A program made the translations under genes and the position numbers. The notes beneath the pieces were generated by a model. It did not search any database, was not told where the DNA came from, and saw only the letters and a program-made list of their open reading frames with translations. A stretch of 9,069 nucleotides of DNA, from positions 1 through 9,069 of the forward strand of contig CAYOHY010000067.1 in assembly GCA_964403885.1 (NCBI GenBank), read 5' to 3'. This DNA comes from CAYOHY01 sp964403885. GTDB taxonomy: Bacteria; Actinomycetota; Coriobacteriia; Anaerosomatales; PHET01. Shown piece by piece: positions 1 through 8,200 of this stretch. Within the stretch, counting starts at the first letter, position 1. The number at the start of each line of letters is the position of its first letter.

Positions 1-7
1 GTACGAA

Positions 8-82
8 TGGTGGGCGATACAGGATTTGAACCTGTGACTTCCACCGTGTGAAGGTGGCACTCTCCCGCTGAGTTAATCGCCC
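8..82 (-). tRNA. tRNA-Val, anticodon CAC
   Basis: The minus strand folds into a complete tRNA. The acceptor stem GGGCGAT pairs with ATCGCCC, followed by discriminator A and an encoded CCA (10-8). The D arm is ACTC/GAGT. The anticodon stem CCACC/GGTGG encloses the loop TTCACAC (52-46), whose central triplet CAC (50-48) reads the valine codon GUG. The T arm is ACAGG/CCTGT with a canonical TTCAAAT loop. It lies 30 nt downstream of the galE stop on the same strand, with no clear terminator between them, so it may be read by transcription from the polysaccharide operon, or have its own promoter inside the galE end. Confidence 0.96.
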
Positions 83-112
83 AAGCGCGCCTCTCGGCGG
101 CGAGGAAACAGT

Positions 113-1090
113 CTACCGATACCCGGACGGGTGAGCAAGATGCCAGCGCCAAGCAGATTCGACAATCTCACTCAGGCCGCCTACCTCGGGTTCCCATCCC
201 AGGCCTTCACGGGCTCGATCCGCTGATGCTACCAGCATCGCGGGGTCGCCGTCCCTGCGCGGGCCCACCACGATCTCGACCTCACATCCCGTGACCGAAG
301 CACATGCCTTGACCACTTCAAGGTTCGTGTAGCCATCGCCGTTGCCAAGGTTGAACACCCCTGCGCCGCCTCCCGAGCCCAGCCTCTCCAGTGCGAGCAT
401 ATGGGCACGCGCGAGATCGCACACGTGGATGTAGTCGCGCACACAACTGCCGTCACGGGTGGGATAGTCGCCTCCAAAGACCTCGAAGCGCTCCCGTCCG
501 TCGCGCATGGCCGTGAGCACACGAGGAATGAGGTGCGTTTCCGGATCATGGGCCTCACCCATGCTTCCATCGGGCCATGCGCCTGCCACATTGAAGTAGC
601 GGAGCCTGATCGCACGCAATCCGCTGACAGCTCGCCGCTCGAGCTCCCGCTCGAACTCGAGCTTGCTCGCCCCGTAGGCATTGACCGGCTGAAGGGCCGC
701 CGTCTCCGGGATGGGCACCGCGGCGGGCTCTCCGTACACGGCAGCGGTAGACGAGAAGACGAGCGCGTCGACACCCTGCCGCTTCATCTCGTCCAGCATT
801 ACCAGCGGCTCGGCCACGTTAGCCTCGGCATAGCGCACCGGCTCCCGCTGAGACTCCGCGACGTCGATCAACCCTGCACAGTGAAGCACCGCGTCGGCGC
901 CGGTGAGGGCGTCTGCCACCGCGGCGGAATCGCCTACACCGCCCACGACCAGCCTGGCCCGCGCATCGACGGCGTCGCGCCATCCGCGCTCAAGCGTGTC
1001 GAGCACGGTGCACTCGTGCCCACGATCAAGCAGAGTCCGGACGGTGATCGAGCCGATATACCCGGCACCGCCGGTGACGAGGATGCGCAT
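113..1090 (-). CDS. galE: UDP-glucose/UDP-hexose 4-epimerase (GalE, extended SDR)
   Basis: This 325-residue protein is the usual length for GalE, which interconverts UDP-Glc and UDP-Gal (in some members also UDP-GlcNAc and UDP-GalNAc) in the cytoplasm with bound NAD. Visible family marks are the N-terminal Rossmann glycine motif GGAGYIGS (7-14), Asp31 after beta-2, the FSST segment with Ser114/Thr115, the catalytic pair Tyr139 and Lys143 (YGASK), RYFNVAGA (164-171), HLIPR (186-190) and RDYIHV (218-223). The ATG at 1090 was chosen because it begins directly with the MRILVTGG strand and has an AGAGAGGT Shine-Dalgarno about 8 nt upstream; longer in-frame starts would run into the preceding gene. 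It is the last protein gene of the operon, 55 nt after the divergent wecB-like gene. At the position of E. coli Tyr299 the alignment by eye gives Leu286, which may widen substrate range. Confidence 0.93.
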   Translation of the reverse strand: MRILVTGGAGYIGSITVRTLLDRGHECTVLDTLERGWRDAVDARARLVVGGVGDSAAVADALTGADAVLHCAGLIDVAESQREPVRYAEANVAEPLVMLDEMKRQGVDALVFSSTAAVYGEPAAVPIPETAALQPVNAYGASKLEFERELERRAVSGLRAIRLRYFNVAGAWPDGSMGEAHDPETHLIPRVLTAMRDGRERFEVFGGDYPTRDGSCVRDYIHVCDLARAHMLALERLGSGGGAGVFNLGNGDGYTNLEVVKACASVTGCEVEIVVGPRRDGDPAMLVASADRAREGLGWEPEVGGLSEIVESAWRWHLAHPSGYR

Positions 1091-1145
1091 GCAATGAGAC
1101 CTCTCTGTCAGGTACGTCCAGTCTAGCGCAGGCAGACAGGAGCAC

Positions 1146-2234
1146 TCAGGACAGAGGAATGATGCCTCGTCGCAAGGCACGGACGACACGGTCCGACACA
1201 GCTTTGTCCCACCGCTTGGGCGGACTCCATGTACACCTGCCGGACACCGTCTCGACCAACGCCGTGCGTATCTGCTCTGAATTGGGTGCGACAAGCCGAT
1301 TGGCGCCCATCGCGGTGGTGACCGACTGCTCGGTACACTGCCGTACGGTCACGCACGGCACGCACAGCATGCATGCTTCCTCTTGCACGCCGCCCGAGTC
1401 GGTGATGACGGCCGCCGCCTCGCGCTCAAGCGCGATCATCGCCCTATACGGCACGGCAGACTGGATCCTCACGGACGCCGGCATGGTCAGCCCGGCCCCC
1501 TCGACGGCGGCAAGGAAGTCTCCCCTGTCGGGCAACACGATAGGCAACGGTGAACGGGCCAGCCCATCCACGATGCCGGCGAGCCGCCGCTCGTTCTTCA
1601 GGTTCTCAGGCCGATGGAACGATCCGAGGATGTACTCGCGGCGGACCAGCCCCCGGTCTTCGATGTAGCGAGAGTGGGCCACGGCATCGAGGTGGATCAG
1701 GACGGACTCGGCGAGCAGGCTGCCCACGAAGTGGATGCGCTCGGGGTCGATGCCTTCATCCTCGAGGTTCTCAAGGGCGACCTCCGTCGGCGTGAGGTGC
1801 ATGGCCGCCACCCGAGAGACGAGGACGCGATTGATCTCCTCGGGCTGGCTCAGATCACCGCATCTCAGACCCGCGTCCAGATGGACCACCGGGATGCCCG
1901 CCTTCGCTGCCGAGACCGCAGCAGCCAGGGTCGCGCTGACGTCTCCAACGACGAGCACCGCATCAGGCCGATGCTGAGCGAAGAGATTCTCGAATGCGGT
2001 CATCGACCTGCCGGTCAGGACGGCCTCGGTGCCTGTCCCGATATCGAGGAACCATCGAGGTGCCGGCAGCTCCACGCCGTAGAAGCTCAGAGTGGACCCC
2101 GGATCCGCCCCGCAGTCATGCTCGCTGCCGGTGAAGGCGACGTCGGCGTCGATCCCGTTGCGGGCCAGCACCGGAAGCAGGGGCCCGACCTTGACTACGT
2201 TAGGCCTTGCACCCACCGCCACAACGACGCGCAC
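1146..2234 (-). CDS. Divergent WecB-like UDP-GlcNAc 2-epimerase paralogue
   Basis: This 362-residue protein is homologous along its whole length to the neighbouring WecB, so it belongs to the non-hydrolysing UDP-GlcNAc 2-epimerase family (GT-B fold). It keeps GARPN with Lys15, Asp98 (VVGD), PEEINR (131-136), FHRPEN with His207, and DSGGVQEE (279-286). Several conserved positions differ from its neighbour: the second catalytic acidic residue is Asp120 (HLDAGLR) instead of Glu, TGQH has become TGSE (35-38), and HPRT has become RGDF (237-240). It may therefore be a slower or differently regulated epimerase, act on another UDP-sugar, or act as a partner subunit of WecB. The start is GTG at 2234, with GGAGA about 8 nt upstream, and the protein begins MRVVVAVGARPN, matching its paralogue. 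It is 60 nt downstream of wecB and 55 nt upstream of galE. Family membership is clear; the actual reaction is not. Confidence 0.85.
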   Translation of the reverse strand: MRVVVAVGARPNVVKVGPLLPVLARNGIDADVAFTGSEHDCGADPGSTLSFYGVELPAPRWFLDIGTGTEAVLTGRSMTAFENLFAQHRPDAVLVVGDVSATLAAAVSAAKAGIPVVHLDAGLRCGDLSQPEEINRVLVSRVAAMHLTPTEVALENLEDEGIDPERIHFVGSLLAESVLIHLDAVAHSRYIEDRGLVRREYILGSFHRPENLKNERRLAGIVDGLARSPLPIVLPDRGDFLAAVEGAGLTMPASVRIQSAVPYRAMIALEREAAAVITDSGGVQEEACMLCVPCVTVRQCTEQSVTTAMGANRLVAPNSEQIRTALVETVSGRCTWSPPKRWDKAVSDRVVRALRRGIIPLS

Positions 2235-2294
2235 AATCGTTCTCCAGCCTCGCGACCGTACCTCTGGCGGGTTGATACCCCTCCGGGCGTGTCG

Positions 2295-3377
2295 TCACTC
2301 CGCAAGCGGCAGGACGCCACTCTCCAGTGCCTCGACCACGCGCTCCGAGACGTGATCGTCCCACCGGTCGGGCACGACCCACTCACGAGCGGAATCCAGC
2401 GCGTCAGCGACACCGTGCAGGATCGAGGTACGCTCAGCCGACACCAAGCGATTGGAGCCGACCTCGATCGTGACCTGCCGCTCCGTGTTGCGGCGAACGG
2501 TGACGCACGGCGTGTGAAGCATGCAGGTCTCTTCCTGGATGCCTCCCGAGTCAGTGACGACCACAGCAGCGTCGCGCTGCAGCGCCAGCATGTCCAGATA
2601 GCCCACCGGGTCGATGACCACGACGTTGCGACCGATCTCCAGTCCCGCCTCCGCTAGCCGAGGAAGGGTCCTGGGGTGCGCAGGCAGCAGCACCTGCATA
2701 TCGAGGGCGTGGAGTGCACCCACGATCTCTGCGAGCTTCTCGGGGTGGTCGGTGTTCTCGGGGCGATGAACCGTCACCAGCGCGTAATCGTCCACTGCCA
2801 GACCGTGGCGAGCGGCGACGTTGCGACCCTCCAAGCGGCTCATCGTGCGCAGGACGGACTCCGCCATCACGTTACCCACGAAGTGTATGCGCCTTGGGTC
2901 GACGGCCTCGGCAACAAGGGTCGCCTGTGCCTCGGAGTTCGGGGTGAGCAGCATCGAAGAGAGCTGATCGGTGACGAGCCTGTTGACCTCCTCCGGCATC
3001 GACATGTCTCCGCTGCGCAGGCCGGCCTCAAGGTGGACCACGGGCACTCCGATCTTGGCCGCAGCGAGCGCGCCCGCGAGCGTGGAGTTCACGTCGCCGA
3101 CGACGAAGAGCGCGTCAGGTCTCTCGGCACTGAGCAACTCCTCGAGCGCGATCATCGCCTTGCCGGTCTGCACCGCGTGAGTGCCTGAACCCACGCCGAG
3201 AAACCAGCTGGGCTCGGGCAGCTCGAGGTCGTCGAAGAAGATATCGGACATCGATGCGTCGTAGTGCTGGCCCGTATGGGCGATCCGCGCGTCGAACCCG
3301 GCGTCACGAAACGCCGGCATGAGGGGTCCGATCTTGATGAAGTTGGGACGAGCACCCACAACGACGATCAGCTTCAC
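2295..3377 (-). CDS. wecB: UDP-N-acetylglucosamine 2-epimerase (non-hydrolysing)
   Basis: This 360-residue enzyme is of typical family length and should convert UDP-GlcNAc to UDP-ManNAc in the cytoplasm, giving a precursor for ManNAc- or ManNAcA-containing surface glycans. The expected motifs are all present: GARPNFIK with Lys15, HTGQHYD (34-40), VVGDVNST with Asp95, HLEAGLR with Glu117, PEEVNR (128-133), VHRPEN with His204, HPRT with His234, and DSGGIQEE (276-283). Asp95, Glu117 and Glu130 or Glu129 correspond to the acidic catalytic residues known in E. coli WecB. The start is GTG at 3377; the only candidate Shine-Dalgarno, AGGA, overlaps the stop codon region of the upstream glycosyltransferase gene, 12 nt away, so translation is probably coupled. 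No UDP-ManNAc dehydrogenase (wecC) is seen in the window, so the later fate of UDP-ManNAc is unknown. Confidence 0.93.
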   Translation of the reverse strand: MKLIVVVGARPNFIKIGPLMPAFRDAGFDARIAHTGQHYDASMSDIFFDDLELPEPSWFLGVGSGTHAVQTGKAMIALEELLSAERPDALFVVGDVNSTLAGALAAAKIGVPVVHLEAGLRSGDMSMPEEVNRLVTDQLSSMLLTPNSEAQATLVAEAVDPRRIHFVGNVMAESVLRTMSRLEGRNVAARHGLAVDDYALVTVHRPENTDHPEKLAEIVGALHALDMQVLLPAHPRTLPRLAEAGLEIGRNVVVIDPVGYLDMLALQRDAAVVVTDSGGIQEETCMLHTPCVTVRRNTERQVTIEVGSNRLVSAERTSILHGVADALDSAREWVVPDRWDDHVSERVVEALESGVLPLAE

Positions 3378-3389
3378 AGGTGGCTCTTC

Positions 3390-4874
3390 CTAGTAGGCGC
3401 CGCGCGCGAACAGCACGGCTGGAATGGTGCGGAGCATGAGGGTGATGTCCAGACTGACGGACCAGTTCTCGATGTAGAACAGGTCAAGTCTCACCATCTC
3501 GTCGAAGGTGAGCCCGCTGCGGCCCGAGACCTGCCACAGGCCGGTCATGCCGGGTACCACCTCAAGGCGACGCCAGTCATGGGCCGAGTAGCGCTCGACC
3601 TCTCCGGGCAACGGTGGCCGAGGGCCAACGAGCGACATCTCGCCTCGAAGGACGTTTATGAGCTGCGGGAACTCGTCGAGCGAGAACTTGCGCAGCCACC
3701 GACCAACAGACGTGACCCGAGGGTCGTCCTTCATCTTGAACAGCGGCCCGCTCGCCTCGTTGGTCGACTGGAGATCGGCGAGCCGACGCTCCGCGTCCAT
3801 ATACATCGACCTGAACTTGAGCATCTGGAAGGTGGCTCCGCTTCGACCTACCCTCGTCTGGCTGTAGAACACGGGCCCCCGGCTCGTCACCTTGATGAGC
3901 GCCGCGATAGCGAGCCAAAGCGGCATGCCGATGAGCACCGCCACGCTCGCCACGACAAGGTCGAAGATGCGCTTCACGAGCAGGTTCGTGCGCGTGAGCG
4001 AGATGCCCTTGACCGTGATGAGGGGCACACCTGCGATCTCACTGACGATGACACGGCTCGTGAGCACCTCGAACAGGCCTGACGAGATGTGGACGTCGAC
4101 GTCGAAGTTGCGAAGCTCGGCGATCATGCGCGCCAAAACGTCGTGGTCGAACGCCGAGGACGCGATGATGACCGTATCTGCTCCCGCGTCCGCAACCGAT
4201 CGCATGATGTCGCGCGCGGTCCCCAACACGGGCACGTCGTCGCCGCAGTAGTCGAGCGTCAAGCGATCCGCCTGTGACGAGGCAAGACAGCCGACCGGAA
4301 CGATACCCGCCTCCGGACTGTGTCGCAGCACACGGATGATGTCGGCCGACTCGGCGTTACTGCCTACCACGATGGCATGCCGCATCAACTTGCCCCTGCG
4401 GTGCGCGACGGCCACGGCCAGGGCAAACAGCCCCCTGAACAGCAGCACCGCCAAGAGGGCGAACAAGAACGTCAGGAGCGTCCACGCGCGAGACAGACCC
4501 GGCAGCTTGGCCAAGTACGTGGCCAAGATCAGCGTGACGAAGCCAAGGGCAAGCGAGCGCGCGATCTTGCCGGTCTCTGACAGCCCCCATGTGACGCGGT
4601 CCAGGTCGTAGAGCCCGGCTAGCGCCATGAACAACACAAGCAGCGGCACGAGCACCAGGGCGAGCTGCCAGAAGTCGACGTTGACGTCAGGCTTCTCGAA
4701 CGCGACTTGCGCCGTGAACGAGCCGAACTTGACGAACGTAGCCAACAGCGCCGCCGACAAGATCGCCAGTCCATCGAGCACAACGAGGACGACCACGGTG
4801 ACCATACGCCTCTGTGTCCGGGTGAGCGAACCGGATGCTCTTCCCAAGGGTGCGTCGGACCGTGATGTTGCCAT
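3390..4874 (-). CDS. Polyprenyl glycosylphosphotransferase (WbaP/WcaJ/CpsE type)
   Basis: This is an integral membrane enzyme of 494 residues, the usual size for two-domain initiating transferases, which move a sugar-1-phosphate from a UDP-sugar to undecaprenyl phosphate and so start polysaccharide repeat synthesis. Four hydrophobic segments (about 24-48, 67-88, 104-122, 130-157) are followed by a Rossmann-like CoA-binding-type domain (about 164-286), then a membrane-associated helix (about 301-328) and the catalytic bacterial sugar transferase domain. Motifs include KRIFD (301-305), KFRSM (353-357), DPRVTSVGRWLRKFSLDEFPQ with the catalytic Asp400-Glu401 dyad, SLVGPRP (414-420) and PGMTGLWQVSGR (441-452). 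The donor sugar cannot be read from sequence. ATG at 4874 is preferred because TTGGAG lies about 11 nt upstream; an in-frame GTG at 4916 would add 14 residues and could be a leaderless start. It is the first gene of the operon. Confidence 0.9.
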   Translation of the reverse strand: MATSRSDAPLGRASGSLTRTQRRMVTVVVLVVLDGLAILSAALLATFVKFGSFTAQVAFEKPDVNVDFWQLALVLVPLLVLFMALAGLYDLDRVTWGLSETGKIARSLALGFVTLILATYLAKLPGLSRAWTLLTFLFALLAVLLFRGLFALAVAVAHRRGKLMRHAIVVGSNAESADIIRVLRHSPEAGIVPVGCLASSQADRLTLDYCGDDVPVLGTARDIMRSVADAGADTVIIASSAFDHDVLARMIAELRNFDVDVHISSGLFEVLTSRVIVSEIAGVPLITVKGISLTRTNLLVKRIFDLVVASVAVLIGMPLWLAIAALIKVTSRGPVFYSQTRVGRSGATFQMLKFRSMYMDAERRLADLQSTNEASGPLFKMKDDPRVTSVGRWLRKFSLDEFPQLINVLRGEMSLVGPRPPLPGEVERYSAHDWRRLEVVPGMTGLWQVSGRSGLTFDEMVRLDLFYIENWSVSLDITLMLRTIPAVLFARGAY

Positions 4875-4921
4875 GTTCGAAGAGACTCCAACCTTGTTCG
4901 CGACCGGGGCGGACACATCTG

Positions 4922-4950
4922 AGTATATACGAGCGACGAACGGTCGCTAG
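4922..4950 (-). promoter_or_regulatory. Candidate promoter of the polysaccharide operon
   Basis: On the minus strand TATACT (4927-4922) matches five of six bases of a sigma-70 type -10 box. No good -35 box is present; at the expected distance the sequence is TAGCGA or CTAGCG. Transcription would start near 4914-4916, at the upstream GTG of the glycosyltransferase gene. That means either a very short leader to the GTG or a 40-nt leader to the ATG at 4874. Activation at a poor -35 would fit the palindrome lying there, but this is inference. Confidence 0.4.
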
Positions 4951-4954
4951 CGAC
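4943..4954. promoter_or_regulatory. 12-bp perfect palindrome, possible operator
   Basis: GTCGCTAGCGAC is a perfect inverted repeat without a spacer. It lies 16-27 bp upstream of the candidate -10 box of the minus-strand operon, so it covers the expected -35 region. Flanking bases carry a loose direct repeat (CGACGAACGG at 4934-4943 and CGACGATGAACGG at 4951-4963). The binding protein is unknown, and a chance palindrome in GC-rich DNA remains possible. Confidence 0.35.
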
Positions 4955-4973
4955 GATGAACGGACCTCCACAC

Positions 4974-4995
4974 CGTGACAAATCTCACATTTGTC
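4974..4995. promoter_or_regulatory. CRP/FNR-like dyad overlapping a second palindrome
   Basis: CGTGA-CAAATC-TCACA (4974-4989) matches nine of the ten fixed bases of the CRP-type consensus TGTGA-N6-TCACA. Overlapping it, GACAAAT (4977-4983) and ATTTGTC (4989-4995) form a perfect 7-bp inverted repeat around CTCAC. The site lies about 47 bp upstream of the minus-strand candidate -10 and about 120 bp upstream of the plus-strand GTG, so it could serve either or both divergent genes. No regulator gene is in the window. Confidence 0.4.
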
Positions 4996-5076
4996 TCTCG
5001 CGACCCTAAGGTGTGAAGGCCCAGCGTTCGATACACAATGCAGGCATGTATTCTGTGCCGACCACTGGTGTGCACA

Positions 5077-5096
5077 AGCGGGTGAATCCATCCGCT
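5077..5096 (+). promoter_or_regulatory. Leader hairpin before the ribosome binding site
   Basis: AGCGGGT (5077-5083) can pair with ATCCGCT (5090-5096), one pair being G-U, around the six-base loop GAATCC. The hairpin ends 5 nt before the AGGAGG Shine-Dalgarno of the long secreted-protein gene. It could affect translation or message stability. It is short and may be coincidental. Confidence 0.25.
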
Positions 5097-5101
5097 GCTT
5101 G

Positions 5102-5107
5102 AGGAGG
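5102..5107 (+). promoter_or_regulatory. Strong Shine-Dalgarno fixing the GTG start at 5113
   Basis: AGGAGG is followed by the 5-nt spacer AAACT and then GTG. The downstream frame begins with a signal peptide, so this site settles the start codon of the long gene. The same frame has no other start that would keep both the signal peptide and such a site. Confidence 0.85.
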
Positions 5108-5112
5108 AAACT

Positions 5113-5202
5113 GTGTCAGGGACCACAACACGAAAGCTGCTCGCACTCGCGTCGCTGATCGTGATGATCGTGCTCGCCGCGCCGTTGTTCGCGGCCGCGA
5201 CG
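5113..5202 (+). other. Sec-type signal peptide coding segment
   Basis: Residues 1-8 form a short n-region ending in Arg7-Lys8. Residues 9-26 are almost wholly hydrophobic (LLALASLIVMIVLAAPLF). They are followed by Ala27-Ala28-Ala29, a good signal peptidase I site, with the mature protein likely beginning TPQYAPP. No lipobox cysteine is present, so a lipoprotein is unlikely. Confidence 0.85.
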
Positions 5203-8200
5203 CCTCAATACGCGCCGCCCGTGTTTGGCGACGCCTATTCGGTACAGCAGACGTTCTTCGCGCAGTCGCGGCCCGGCTCGCTCATGCAGATCGAGGGGTT
5301 CGTGCGTGACTCCGGAGGCCATGTGTGGTCCGTCGAGCACCAGTGGGACGGCCTGCCGTACGCGCGCCTGGTCAAGTATGGCCCCAGCGGCATGGTCGAA
5401 GGCGTCTACGGCGTTGGCGACCTCGTCACGCCCACCTCGGTTGCCATCTCCCCCTCTGGCTATCTCTATGTCAGTGACTGGTCACTTGGTCGTGTGGTCA
5501 TCTTCGATATGTTCACCGGCCTGCGAATCGGCGCCCTCGGCACAAGCGGACCTGCGAGTCTGTCGTCCATCACCGAGGCCCCCGATTCGTTCAAGAACCC
5601 CACTGACCTTGCCTTCGACGCGTCGGGCAACCTCTATGTGACGGATGAAGGCTACAACCGCGTCAGCGTGTTCAACGCGAGCCACACCCCGATCGCTCAG
5701 TGGGGCAGCGTCGTACCCGGCACCGAAGCCGGTGAGTTCAACCACCCCTGGGGCCTGTCGGTGGACAGCAGCGGCACCGTCTGGGTTGCCGACACCGGAA
5801 ACAACCGCATCCAGTCGTTCTCCTCGGCCGGCGTCCACCAGTCGACCATCGGTCCGGCGGTCAGCGGCCTGTCGGCCCCCGGCGTCATGGACCAGCCCTA
5901 CGACGTCTACGTGGATGAGTACCGCACCGTCTACGTGACCGACCGCAAGGACCTTGGGCGCTTCTTCCGCATCAGCGAAGGCGGCGAGTTCCTCAACGAG
6001 TACTACAACGCGACCCCAGGCCTGAGCATCGGCTACACCACCAAGCTCACGATCGACGAGTTCGGCTGGCTGTGGATCACCGACAACCTCGCCGACGACG
6101 GCTGCATTCGCGTCTACGGGCTCAATGCCGGAGAGCCGGACACCGTGCCCCCGGTGACGACCTCTGATGCCCCCACCACGTGGGTGCAAGGGCCGCGAAC
6201 GGTCCACCTGTCCTCCTACGATGCCTCCACTTCGGTACTTGAGACGCTCTTCTCCACTGATGGATCGAAGCCCACAGAGTCGTACAACGCGTCCACGGGC
6301 ATCGTCATCTCAGATGAGGGAACCACCACCCTCAGCTTCTACTCGATAGACCGAGTTGGAAACGCGGAGACTCCCACCGTCGTTCCTGTACGTCTCGACA
6401 ACAGCCCGCCCACGAGCCTTGCCAGCGTTGTGCCCACCTACTACGGCGCCGCAAGCATCTCGTTCGATGCCAGCGACACGCTCTCCGGCGTGCAGAACGT
6501 GCTGTTCAAGCTCGACGGCTACGGGCCGTATTCAGACCCGACGGCCTATACGACCCAGCAGGGCACGCACACCCTGGAGTACTGGGCCACAGACCGCGCC
6601 GGCAACACCGAGGAACACCACGTCGTTCAGTTCGTGGTGCGCCCCGACGACGCCGATCCCCCGGTCACGTCATGGGCTGAGATCCGGAGCGACTGGTTCA
6701 CGCGCGACACCTCGCTGACCCTCAGCGCCACCGACACCGTCTCAGGGGTACGCGCGACCTACTTCAGCTTCGACGGGTCGCAGTTCGCGACGTACACCGC
6801 CCCCCTGTCCGTGAGCGAAGAGGGAACGCATACGTTCGCGTACTACTCAGTGGACCTTCTGGGGCACCAAGAGCCCACGCACACTGCGTTCGTCAAGCTC
6901 GACAAGACACTGCCCGTCTCGTCGATCGATGTGCCGTCACAGATGATCGCCTCGGGAACGGTGACGTTCTCGGCGACCGACACGGTATCCGGAATCCAGC
7001 GGCTTGAATGGCGCTTCGACTACCAAGGGTCGTGGACCGAGGGCAACGAGGCACACATCCCAAGCCCCGGCTACTACACCATCCTCTACCGCGCTACCGA
7101 CAAGGCCGGCAACGCCGAGGACCCTCACTACGCTGTCGTCAGCGTCGAGGTACCCGACTACGTACCGCCGGTGACCACGGCAAACATCCCCGAGTCCGGG
7201 TGGGTGCAAGGACCGCGTGACCTCATCCTGAACGCGTCCGACGGCCAGGGTGGCTCGGGTGTCGAGTACACCAAGTACAAGATCGACAGCAGCGCCTGGG
7301 CCACCTACACCCCCGGCGCCACGCACCTGCACGAGGGTGTCTACACCGTCTCCTGGTACTCGGTCGACCACCAGAACAACAAGGAGACCACCAAGACCGC
7401 GACGCTGCGCGTTGACGAGACGAAGCCCTACACCACCACGGATGCCAAGCCCGTCTACGCGGGCGAGACGACCATCCACTTCACGGGCAACGACGCTCTC
7501 TCCGGTGCCACGGTCTTCTACAGCCTCGATGGGCTGCCGCCTGTCATGGGCTCATCCGTCACACTGAGCGCGTATCGCATCTACGACATCGAGTACTGGT
7601 CGATCGACGGCGCCGGCAACGAGGAGTCGCCGCACAAGAACGTGTCGGTCTCGGTGAATCCGCCCGACAACGACCCGCCGATCACCACCTTCGCCTCCCC
7701 CGCCGGTTGGCAGAAGGGTTTCGCCACTTTCACGCTGTCGGCATGGGATGCGAGTTCCACCATCCAGTCGACCCAGTACATCGTGAACAACGGCTTCCCC
7801 TCGGGCTACTACGCCCCCGTTTCGGTGGCAACCGAGGGTACCAACACCATTCAGTACTGGTCGACCGACTTCTACGGCAACAAGGAAGCCACCCAGTCGG
7901 CCCAGGTCTTCGTGGACAGCTCGGCGCCCTTCACGGGCTCCGATGCGATTCCGAGCTACGTGGACCAGGCGATCCTGACGCTGTCTCCCACTGATACCTA
8001 CTCCGGTGTCGACAAGACCTACTACCGCATCAATGGCGGCGCGTGGACGCAGGGCACCCAGGCGATCGTCAACTGGAACCGCTATCGCCGCTACCACACC
8101 GTCGACTGGTACTCGGTCGACAAGGTGGGCAACATCGAGTCCTACAAGAGCGCGACGTTCGAAGTGAAGCTCACCTCGAACTCCTACACGGAGGACGCTT

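Noticed and set aside
8..82. tRNA as an integration site of a mobile element
   Set aside because: No integrase, direct repeat of the tRNA 3' end or other mobile-element gene is visible; the sequence beyond the tRNA 3' end is outside the window.
83..112. Intrinsic terminator after galE
   Set aside because: Only a weak stem of four to five bases (CTCG/CGAG) can form, and no T-run follows on the minus strand.
1091..1294. Upstream extension of galE to a start at 1294
   Set aside because: It would overlap the end of the preceding wecB-like gene and add 68 residues with no family counterpart; the ATG at 1090 has a good Shine-Dalgarno and starts at the Rossmann strand.
2235..2294. Small hairpin (GGGT/ACCC) between the two wecB genes
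   Set aside because: The stem is only four base pairs and no T-run follows; a gap of 60 nt is normal inside an operon.
401..3188. Plus-strand open frames opposite galE and the wecB genes
   Set aside because: The minus-strand frames carry full sets of conserved enzyme motifs; the plus-strand products are low-complexity, arginine- and histidine-rich, and match no family I know.
4917..5112. Cyclic-di-GMP or other known riboswitch in the leader of the giant gene
   Set aside because: I looked for the conserved cores of c-di-GMP-I and common riboswitch classes and saw none; only a small hairpin is present.
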